From NCBI GenBank assembly GCA_032622095.1, contig CP136068.1, positions 113,657,546 to 113,721,545 on the forward strand: a stretch of 64,000 nt of DNA, written 5' to 3'. The DNA is from Siphonodentalium dalli. Its lineage: Eukaryota; Mollusca; Scaphopoda; Gadilida; Siphonodentaliidae. This document shows positions 47,745-56,109 of the stretch, in pieces. How positions within the stretch are numbered: position 1 is the first letter of the stretch; each line of letters begins with the position of its first letter. Both the position numbers and the translations under genes were made by a program. Below the pieces are notes generated by a model that saw only the letters and a program-made list of their open reading frames with translations, made no database searches and was not told the origin of the DNA.

Positions 47745-48345
47745 TACTATCGTGGATCAATCTGAATCTGAATGGTTACGCTGCAGATCCCAATTATGGT
47801 AATTTCGCAGCGGGCGAGAGAGTCTCAGATCTTTTCCTTCAGCGCACTCTTGAAGGAATCCACAGGCTGTTGTTGTAGGATTAAGGATTCCTCCAGCTGA
47901 TTCCAGTCGCATATAGTTCGAACAAATGTGGAATTAGCGAACTGAGCTGACACGTATGGTATAGCCTCGTAGCACTGACTGTTGTTCCTTTAAATTAGGT
48001 GCCGAGGAATTTGGCTGGTGACGTAGCCTGTCAGAACTTTGCTCTGCGATCTAAGACGCCTTGTTTCGGGTGTAAATTATTGATTAGGTGGTATAGCCGG
48101 GACCAATCCACCCACCACCTTACTCATGAATCCCAGCCGATTTATTTTCCGCCGTTTCTGCAATGTTGGTAAATCTAGCTCGTAGAGGATCTTGGTCATA
48201 TATCCATCTTCTTTGCTCTTATAGTCTCTTTTAATGAAACGGGCTGCTCTACGCTGGATTCTTTCCAGCTTGTCGATGTGATTTTGTTGGTAGGGGTCCC
48301 AGATGGTGTCTGCGTAGTCCATGATCTTCAAACTTCTCAATTCTT
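47745..48345 (-). pseudogene. CR1-like non-LTR retrotransposon, 3' end
   Basis: The minus strand encodes DYADTIWDPYQQNHIDKLER and IQRRAARFIKRDY, the conserved segment near the C terminus of CR1/L2-type reverse transcriptases. Further along it reads FVRTICDWNQLEESLILQQQ and PVDSFKSALKEK, the usual last block of these proteins. Internal stops and truncation at 48345 show a dead 5'-truncated insert. The 3' end is near 47745, with a GATTCAGATTGATCC tail. Confidence 0.75.
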
Positions 48346-48349
48346 CTTC

Positions 48350-49070
48350 TTCTGGACAGGTGCATTATGAGCAGGCCACTGGCACTACATCATGATTGTA
48401 CCGGTACCACAAATTCAATTTTGAGAAAATATTCTGGTTATGGCCAGGTAGCTGAGGTACTGTTCAATACTATAGTTGATCCGTTTCGTTATCGCAGCTT
48501 AATTCTTACTGTTCCGGGAATTGAAATATTTTTTGTCACATGAAATTCAGTCTTTTTCGATATTTGCGCACATCCATGGGGAGAAATCGGCGAATCTTAT
48601 ATATAAGTCCACAGTTTATCCGTTTTTAGCCAATACACCATTTCCTTCTGTCAATCCGCGTTGATTCGCGACAAAATTAACTCAAAATACCACAAAGAAT
48701 TATCCGCGCTTCATTCTGAAGAACGATAACTAAAAGTTAAGATTGTAATTTGGCTGCAGAAACGAAACGAAACGAATTTTGAAACACAATAATTGTATTC
48801 ACTAATATTTTCCTGTTGGTATATGTGATTATGGTCTACTATAGTATATGCAATCATTTATTTGAAATAATACGTATCACTTAGAGAATAATTCTTACTG
48901 ATAATTAGAAATCTCTTTATTTTGTATCCCTTTAATATTAAATAATGGCCCTGAAAATTGTCTCTGTTTGTCAGTTTAATGTTCACTAATTATAGCTAGG
49001 CTGTTAGATAAAGTATGATATTGCTTCATTTGTCCGGGGTAGTGTATTGTCATACTGTCATAATAAACTT
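48350..49070. other. No gene recognised
   Basis: AT-rich spacer between the retrotransposon tail and the satellite; nothing identified. Confidence 0.45.
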
Positions 49071-49074
49071 CAAG

Positions 49075-50860
49075 TAATAAGGTAACTACTCGTCAATGAT
49101 GCTTGAATACATAAATGATTAATAAGGTAACAACTACCCGTCAATGATCGACGTCTTAATATAGAAAGGTTTTATAAGGTAACTAACTACACGGCAATGA
49201 TACTTATTATAGAAGGTTAATAATTTAACTTCTTGTCAATGATGCTTTAATATAGAAAGGGTTAATAAGGTAACTACCCGTCAATAATGCTTTAGTGTAG
49301 AAATGGTTACTAAGGTAACTACATGTCAATGATACTTTAATAAAGAAAGGGTTAATAAGATAAAGTTCTACACGTCAATGATGCTTAAATATAGAAAGGG
49401 CTAATAGGGTAACTACACGTCAATGATGTTTTAATATAGAAAGGGTTAATATGGTAATTACACGCCAATGGTGCTTTAATATAGAAAGGGTTAATATGGT
49501 AACTACCGTCCATGATGCTTTAATATATAACTGGCTACTATGATAACTACATGTCAATGATGCTTTATTGTAGAAAGGGTTAATAATGTAACTAATCACC
49601 AATGATACTCATTATAAAAAGGGTTAATAAGGTAACTGCCTGTCAATTATTGCTTCAACGTAGAAATGGTTAATAAGGTAATTACACGCCAATGGTGCTT
49701 TAATATAGAAAGGGTTAATATGGTAACTATCAGTCAATGATGCTTTAATATAGAAAGTGTTATAATATGGTAACTGCACGTCAATGATGCTTTGATACAA
49801 AAATGGTTAATAAGGTAATTACCCGTCAATGGCGCTTTAATATAGAAATGGTTTATAATGTAACTACTCACCAATGATACTTAGTATAGAAAGGGTTGTT
49901 TAATGTAACTACCTGTCAATTAATGCTTTAATATAGAAAAGGTTAATAAGGTAACTACACGCCAATGATACTTAGTATAGAAAGGGTTGGTAAGGTAACT
50001 ACACGACAATGATACTTTAGTATATAGAGGGTTAATTAGGCAACTACCCGTCAACGATGCTTTAATATAGAAAGGGTTAACAACTACATGTCAATGCTGC
50101 TTTAATACAGAAATGGTTAATAAGGTAACTTCACGTCAATGATGCTTTAATATAGAAAGGGTTAATACTGTAACTACTCACCAATGATACTTAGTATAGA
50201 ACGGGTTAATAAGATAACTACCCAGCAATAATGATGCTTTAATATAGAGAGGGTTATAATAAGGTAACTACACGTCAATGATGCTTTAATACATAAATGG
50301 TTAATAAGGTAACTACCCGCCAATGGCGCTTTAATATAGAAAGGGTTAATAATGCAACTACTCACCAATGATACTTAGTATAGAAAGGGTTAATAAGGTA
50401 ACTACCTGTCAATTAATGCTTTAATATAGAAAGGGTTAATAAGACAACTACACGCCAACGGTACTTAGTATAGAAAGGGTAAATAGGGTAACTATATACG
50501 ACAATGATACTTTGGTATATACAGAGTTAAGGAGCCAACTACCCGCCAATGATGCTATACTATAGAAAGGGTTAACATTGTAACTACACATCAATGATAT
50601 TTTAATATAGAAAGGGTTAATAAGGTAACTACGCGTCAATGATGCTTTAATAAAGAAAGGGTTAATAAGGTAACTTCACATCAATGGTGCTTTAATAAAG
50701 AAAGGGTTAATAATGTAACTACTCACCAATGTTACTTAGTATAGAAAGGGTTAATAAGGTAACTACCTGTCAATTAATGATTTAATATAGAATGGTTAAT
50801 AAGGTAACTACACGCCAATGGTGCTGTAATATAGAAAGGGTTAATAAGGTGACTTCAATG
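49075..50860. repeat. Satellite of about 45-bp monomers
   Basis: About 39 copies of AAGGTAACTACNCGTCAATG followed by ATGCTTTAATATAGAAAGGG and TTAAT. A longer block (CTCACCAATGATACTTAGTA, then CCTGTCAATTAATGCTTTAA) recurs near 49870, 50360 and 50730, a weak higher-order pattern. Confidence 0.92.
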
Positions 50861-50894
50861 CAGATTATACAGTTTAACAAAATACCACAGTTGT

Positions 50895-51177
50895 ATATAT
50901 CCGGGTGAACACTGTAGTAAATACCTGGGCGAAACCCTGGTGTAAATACCTGGGTGTAAATACCTGGTGTAAATACCTGGGTGTAAATCCGTAAAAACCC
51001 GGGTAAACTGGGGTTTATACCTAACATATATAGAAAACACCTGGGTAAATCTATATAAATCCCTGATTTACCTGGGTGTAACCTGGGTGTGACCTGGGTG
51101 GAACCAGGGTAAAACCTATATGTACCGGGGTATACCTAGGTAAACACCAAGATTTACCCAGGTACATTTTTATATGG
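50895..51177. mobile_element. Fragment of CCTGGGTGTAAATA foldback family
   Basis: Degenerate AAATACCTGGGTGTAAATAC units change orientation near 51030. The right end, ACCCAGGTACATTTTTATAT, is the complement of the left end of the array at 36117. Confidence 0.7.
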
Positions 51178-51737
51178 GACCAGTGTTGAAAGTTATATAA
51201 GTATGTGTCTATTTCAATATTAACTTAGTTAATTTGTCATGCATGCATATTTGATGTCAAATCGGACAATGGATCTTTAATCGGTTCATGGTTGCGATCT
51301 ATTTATATTAAGTAATAAATGTACAAATACATATTGGAATGATATATTCTTCAGTAATAACGATGCTAAAATATTAGAAGCAGACAACAGAGAGAGGAAC
51401 TCTGTAAGTATTCATTTGTTGGAATGTTCTGTTATAAGTTCAACAAACAGCCTAAAGTTATTTGTAGAACTTACAAAATCAAATTGTATAGTTTTACGCT
51501 GTAAACTATGACATGCATATCTTTACATTAAAACTTTAACGAGCAATAATAGCCAGCGTATAGTGTCAGTCGTGGCCCATGTATCCGCTAGCAGTTCTTG
51601 CGACATTTTCTGGGATTCAATTTCTGAACAATAAACAGGGAATATTAAGTTCTTGATGTTCCTGTAGGTGTGATAGAAATGATAAATTAAAGAGCGTTTG
51701 TGTATCATCTGCATGTACGAAAAGCTCACAATCACAT

Positions 51738-52107
51738 ATATGGTGCAGTCGGTGCTTCTATACTCACAGCGATTGGGTTGGCCATCTCGACCCTGGTGCT
51801 TGCGCTGTCTTGTGGGGGCGGGGGTCCACCGTCACCCATACCCCGCCTCCGACAGATAAGGGTGGCCTCAAAGAGTGAGTGAAAAAACACTTGCAGGCCC
51901 TCGGGCGTGTCCTAGCCAAGCTGGCTGGGAACGCGGAAGCTGCGCTACCTGGAATTATAGGCTCCGTTATCTCAAGGCTGTTCGGGCTGCTCTCAAAACA
52001 GCTGGGTGGTTCGCCGAAAACATGTTGGCTCTGGACCTCGCCGTCGGAGGTCTGTTCCATTTCGCTGCGCGGGAATGGCTATCGCATAGACACATGTTAC
52101 GAAGTAA
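51738..52107 (+). pseudogene. Membrane protein of the virus-like element, broken
   Basis: The first segment has a hydrophobic helix (ASILTAIGLAISTLVLALSC) followed by a Gly/Pro-rich stretch. The next frame has an amphipathic, probably membrane-associated block (HLQALGRVLAKLAGNAEAAL, PGIIGSVISRLFGLLSK) and then another hydrophobic segment (ALDLAVGGLFHFAAREWL). There is a frame change near 51840, an in-frame TGA near 51870 (position probably once Trp) and another frame change near 52010. The end coincides with the 52092-52112 hairpin, whose TAA lies in one frame. Small two-helix proteins are common in virus-like elements; the function is unknown. Confidence 0.6.
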
Positions 52108-52112
52108 CATGT
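52092..52112. terminator. Element hairpin 1, ACATGTTAC-GAA-GTAACATGT
   Basis: Nine-bp perfect stem with a GAA loop where the membrane gene (+) and structural gene (-) converge. The core GTTACGAAGTAAC provides a TAA in one frame of each strand (52105-52107 plus, 52099-52097 minus). Placement suggests a shared 3' end or termination signal. Confidence 0.55.
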
Positions 52113-53218
52113 TAAGCCAAAGAGTGATTAACCCTTTGGCAACCCATCCTATAACGATAGAAACTTTTTCGTCCTCATGTTGGCGATTTTCTTCCGTATG
52201 AACAGACACAGCTGGCATGGCGAGAGCGACTGGCAGCGTCGATTTTCCAGGGTGTGTTAGCGGCTTGACCAATTATGTTTCGTTTCCGTTTGAACCATCA
52301 GTTGGCGGTGGGGTGGGTGCTCTGTTAAGGTCTGTATTTTCACCCAGAGATTGGTCTTGTGTAGCAATAACTCTCTCGTTGTTGTACCCTGCCACTTTGC
52401 CTATGTGGAGTAGCATGTCGCCCGGGGCCATGTACAGCCCAGTCCAAAAGACAAAGTTGACCACACGTAGTTCCTGATACTATCGTTCAGCCTTTGAACC
52501 CCAGGCTGCGTGAACCCTTGCGACATGTACATGATGAATGTGCTCCAGGCGTTATCTGCACCATCCGAGTCCTCTTTTGTGAATGACATTCCACTGGGAT
52601 AGTATGTCCCATCCGACGAGACAATGTGAGTTCCCTTGTTCGCCCACCAAGTGTAGGTCCTTCCCAATCCGTGGATTGAGCCTTTCACGTGCCAATCGGT
52701 GCGTGTAGAGACCCCGAACTCACTGCAAATTCGTTCGTACGCCCGTCGGTAATACGGGTTGTTAAAGGCATCCCAGGCTTTATCTTGGGGTAGTGGAGCC
52801 TTCAACTCGTCGAGGATCATGCGAACCTCGTAGTAGACGTGAAAGAGATATAGAGATCGCAGGAAAGATTGTTCGTATGGCTGAACCACCAGAACATCGG
52901 TTTTTCCGCCAAGGACACACAAATTACCTTGTGCAGACACACCACAACCCGTTATTGCACACCAGACGGCGAAATTTAGCTGGTTCTGCCAGAACTGCAT
53001 CGGGCTGCTGTTCCATGCTGTACTAGCTTGTCAGTTTCGACTTTGGGCAGCAGGTACTTTTGAAACACATCATGAAACTCAGCTTGAAAGGCGCCCGCGG
53101 ATAGGTATGTCTGTATCTGGATATTGGAACGTGTTAGCTCTAGGTCATCTTTGGGGTTGAATACTCCACCAGTCCTGTACTTAGCTTCGCTATTAAAACC
53201 GAACGCCTTATTCGTCAT
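52104..53218 (-). pseudogene. Structural (capsid-type) protein candidate, frameshifted
   Basis: ATG at 53218-53216 begins MTNKAFGFNSEAKYRTGGVF, an open frame to 52976. A shift near 53020 leads to a 199-residue frame (52401-53000) rich in aromatic residues, with YYRRAYERICSEFGV, GRTYTWWANKGTH and WSTFIMYMSQGF. Further shifts near 52440 and 52270 carry the sequence to about 52104. Reassembled only in outline, it would be about 370 residues, conserved-looking throughout. It is the longest non-replicative gene and faces the membrane gene, so a major structural protein is a reasonable inference. I do not recognise a jelly-roll signature by eye, and the length is short for a double jelly-roll capsid protein. 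Confidence 0.5.
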
Positions 53219-53349
53219 TAGTGTTATATTGTATACGTGTATGTATACAATTATACATATTGTATACGTGTATATTATAAAGTAATAATAGCTTATTATA
53301 TTACAAAGTAATAAGTAATACGCTATAGGTATGTTCATAACACTCACAA
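53219..53349. promoter_or_regulatory. Divergent promoter region of the virus-like element
   Basis: A 131-bp A/T-rich gap between start codons of opposite genes (53218 minus, 53350 plus), in contrast with the GC-rich coding sequence on both sides. It contains a direct repeat of TTGTATACGTGTAT, the palindrome-like GTATACGTGTATGTATAC and TATTATAAAG / TATTATATTA boxes usable as TATA elements in either direction. Confidence 0.5.
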
Positions 53350-54014
53350 ATGTCCAAAAAAGGCGAGGCGGTGGACTTCCTCCAATACATTGACAACCGC
53401 GGTGGGGATCTACGAATTGGTCTCCGCTCCTTCATTTATACAGTTGGATGGTACAACATAAACAATGGGGAGTTGTTCTCGTTGAAGGCGGCATTTGAGT
53501 CCACATACCGCGATAGCTACGACAATCATGTCAGGGACGGTCGCGGAATTATTAAAGAAATAATATAACTTCACACAGTTGTGGAGGAAAACAGCGACAC
53601 CATACTGACGGTGAGCAAATGGAATGGTTTGGTAACTCTAACCGTGGATGATGGGCAGGATATCCTATTTACAGATGGACTGCTGTCCTTGCTCGGATTG
53701 AACGACGGTTTAAATGACATGTGGCTCTCTGTGGGCACATATACTGGGGACCGCCCCGTCAACTTTTCATCCACAAAAATGCTTCATCTGCACTTGAAGC
53801 GGATAAACAGCTCTATTTCCGTTGTAGATGGGCTTCGTCCAACCCCCTGGCAACGATTGGGATTGGCTGTCATTCATTTGGTGGCATCGGCACCCTCCGA
53901 GATCGAGCATCCTGAGATCAAACGTCTTTGTGAATTGAAGTTAGTTGTCCGTGATGATAGGGTGCACGTCTGAATAGCGGCCTACCGATCACCGTGACAC
54001 TAGAGATACGATGA
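53350..54014 (+). pseudogene. Late-type protein of the virus-like element (minor capsid candidate)
   Basis: Begins MSKKGEAVDFLQYIDN at 53350. The frame stays the same across one in-frame TAA at 53566-53568 and continues with DTILTVSKWNGLVTLTVDDG, ILFTDGLLSLLGLNDGL and GTYTGDRPVNF. A shift near 53960 brings in GLPITVTLEIR, ending at TGA 54012-54014. The predicted product of about 220 residues is beta-strand rich and ends in the short strand pattern often seen in single jelly-roll minor proteins of Polinton-type elements; that link is inference. The TGA overlaps the next gene's ATG as ATGA. Confidence 0.5.
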
Positions 54015-54487
54015 GCATCTACGGCCCTATAGAGTGCTCCGCACTCAGTGAGAGTTCCGGTTACGAAGTAACCATTGGAACTCCGCCGGGTAGTGCCCTG
54101 GTTACTATATTTGCAGAATACAATGGCAGCGTCACGTGGGGTGGTTTACTCGGAAGGGGCGGCGATTGGCCGGTCAACATGGGGAACTCGGCTACTGGAA
54201 ATTTGTTTTGTGGATACCCCATGCTAGCGAATGGTAAACTAGTAAGAATGGGGTTGTCCGCCTCTCACACAAACTGCGATTTTGCCGCGATTGTGGTTAT
54301 AAACGGCAAAAAGACAAACCACTGAGCAAAAATATCTAGTGGGAAACAGAATAGGACGAGGGTGATTGCAGATCCACTGAAGCTGCAACGGGGTGATGTA
54401 ATAACATTTTACTGGAAAGACCGCCACTCGGGCGACCCGGGGACCTGTGCAGTAGTGAATCTCCTTATCGAATTGGCTTGTGAATAG
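54011..54487 (+). pseudogene. Beta-rich unknown protein, one nonsense codon
   Basis: Starts at ATG 54011, overlapping the previous stop by ATGA. The frame is continuous to TAG 54485-54487 except for a single TGA at 54323-54325. About 158 residues: N-terminal MSIYGPIECSALSESSGYEV, a Gly-rich middle (SVTWGGLLGRGGDW) and a C terminus with GDVITFYWKDRHSGDPGTC and VVNLLIELACE. Alternating hydrophobic residues suggest a beta-sandwich. One of the three element hairpins lies at 54053-54082 inside the coding region. No family recognised. Confidence 0.5.
54053..54082. repeat. Element hairpin 2, GGTTAC-GAA-GTAACC
   Basis: Same core with a G-C extension; the stem continues as AGTTCC / GGAACT with a 3-nt bulge, 12 bp in all. 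It lies inside the start of the 54011-54487 gene rather than at a gene end. Confidence 0.6.
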
Positions 54488-54512
54488 ATTTGTATTACTT
54501 TGTAATTATATA

Positions 54513-55045
54513 TGAGGATGAAGCAACCCACGGCACCGAGCTCTGAAGCTATATATCCTGTCCTCGAAAGTGGACACACATTGTTTACCGGCTCCGCGAA
54601 ATCTCACAACTGAAAAAGCAACTCGAGGACGAGCGAGATAAAAGGGTAGCGTTATACAAAAAGTACTACCACGGGGAGAACGCCTTGGGTGGCGTTGACA
54701 CCGCATTGCTCACAGCTAGCACGGGGATGGGCGTTGGGGCGTGAGCCTTTTGTCCACTGTCATAGCGGCCTCAGTTGTTCTGGAGTTGGAAATCGCAGCT
54801 CTGGCCTGCGGAGTTCTCGGCGCGTCGGGCAATTATATCCGTCGCAGCCTGGGCTTGAAGGCCAAGAAGCACGACGATATTCGAGTCCTGGCCTGCAGCA
54901 AATACAACGAGATGAAAACTGAAATCCGGACTAGGGCACGAAAAACGCATGCCGCGGAGATGGACGACGAGACAAAAAAGCACTTATTCAGAAAGGCAGA
55001 GAAGAAGCCAAAGCGGTTATAGAAAAGTTATCAGTTTTGCGGTAG
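54513..55045 (+). pseudogene. Coiled-coil plus membrane protein of the virus-like element
   Basis: An ATG at 54513 starts a short frame that shifts near 54590 into a charged coiled coil (REISQLKKQLEDERDKRVAL). A shift at about 54742 leads to a hydrophobic helix (LLSTVIAASVVLELEIAALA), then a basic, helical tail (NYIRRSLGLKAKKHDDIRVL, NEMKTEIRTRARKTH). A last shift near 55005 leads to TAG at 55043-55045. Domain order: coiled coil, transmembrane helix, basic cytoplasmic or luminal tail. A virion membrane or host-membrane anchor is possible, but the role is unknown. Confidence 0.55.
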
Positions 55046-55160
55046 TGTGCACTCTTTCCCGTACATACGAAGATGGCTCGCCTCCTTATTACGATCCGTG
55101 ATTATAATTTGACCCTGTAAATGAATTTAAAGGTAATAATATGTTTTGCAAAGCACTAAT

Positions 55161-56107
55161 ATGAATAGCAATGTGTCTAGTCGCCTCGGAACAATCTACT
55201 ACAGCCTCATTGACCACTGGAAGGGGCTTGCAGCCATCGAGATCCCCGCGGCAGCAATCAAGCTTTCTGAAGATGTGGCACGGACGTGGCTCAAGAATCA
55301 GGCCATGTGGCTGATATACCTGCCCAATCCGCGGCATGTGCCAATACCCAAGTTTGACGTGCCAGTGCCAAATGAAGTCCACCAGACCGACCTGCTCTTT
55401 CTGCCTTATGACCGGGTGGGTCGCAAGACATACAAGTACGCGCTCACAATGTCGACGTGGCCTCTCGCTACAAAGAAGCCGAGCCCCTCGCCACAAAAGA
55501 AGCCACACAGATCGCGGTGCCCTTGAATGGATCTACAGACGAGGCCCTCTTAGATGGCCGAAGTTTCTCCAGGGCGGAAGTTCGTGGGTGCTGAGAGCCT
55601 CCTGCTAACAGAGCGCAGCGTTCATGTGAGACGGGGTCGTGTGGATGTCCACCGAGACCAGGGAATCGTGGAGCGCTTCAACCGGACCCTGGTAGAGCGG
55701 TTGTTTGGGCACCAATACGCCCAGGAGATGAAACTTCCCGTCGGCCAAATGTCGACTGAATGGGTGGCTCGGCTGCCCGCTGTTGTTTCGGCTCTTAACA
55801 ATGAAGTGACTCGCCTGACCGGGAAAAAGCCCTCTGATGCCATCAAGATAAAGTCGGTGTTGACACAAAAACCCTCTTTTGCGGTTCCAGGTCGCCCGAT
55901 GAGGCTCAAAGAGCAAAAGTTCCCATCGAGAGTGAGCGTTCGTTGCCTCTGCCATACTGGCAACTGATACTGTGTGGTCCCACCAAGCCCGACGAGCCTG
56001 TGCTTTACTATTTAGTGGATGGGCCAGCACTCGGATTTGTCCGGGAAGAGTTACTTGTAATGCCTCCCGACACCCTGCTGCCACCATATGATAGTGTTAC
56101 GAAGTAA
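55161..56107 (+). pseudogene. Retrovirus/Polinton-type integrase, frameshifted
   Basis: ATG 55161 opens MNSNVSSRLGTIYYSLIDHW, then the core: EVHQTDLLFLPYDRVG with the first catalytic Asp at 55389, and DQGIVERFNRTLVERLFG with the catalytic Glu at 55671. The second Asp, expected in a DxG block about 35 residues before the Glu, lies at SPGRKFVGAE (55566) and reads Ser. Frame changes near 55455, 55525-55560 and 55945 break the gene. The C-terminal part (NEVTRLTGKKPSDAIK) matches the chromodomain-less tail of such enzymes. The final open segment ends PYDSVTK then TAA (56105-56107), inside the 56095-56109 hairpin. This enzyme would insert element DNA into the host genome. Confidence 0.82.
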
Positions 56108-56109
56108 CA
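56095..56109. terminator. Element hairpin 3, TGTTAC-GAA-GTAACA
   Basis: Same core with a T-A extension, exactly where the integrase (+) and the polymerase fusion (-) converge. The integrase frame uses its TAA at 56105-56107 as the stop codon. Confidence 0.6.

Noticed and set aside
36117-51177. One 15-kb transposon bounded by CCATATAAAAATGTACCTGG ends
   Set aside because: The ends are complementary, but each lies beside its own local array of the same units and the interval holds many unrelated repeats; two separate copies are simpler.
51523-51735. Minus-strand 70-codon frame left of the virus-like element
   Set aside because: AT-rich composition, no domain, and it lies outside the GC-rich block.
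55605-56087. Minus-strand 160-codon frame opposite the integrase
   Set aside because: The integrase D and E blocks are on the plus strand; this is an antisense shadow.
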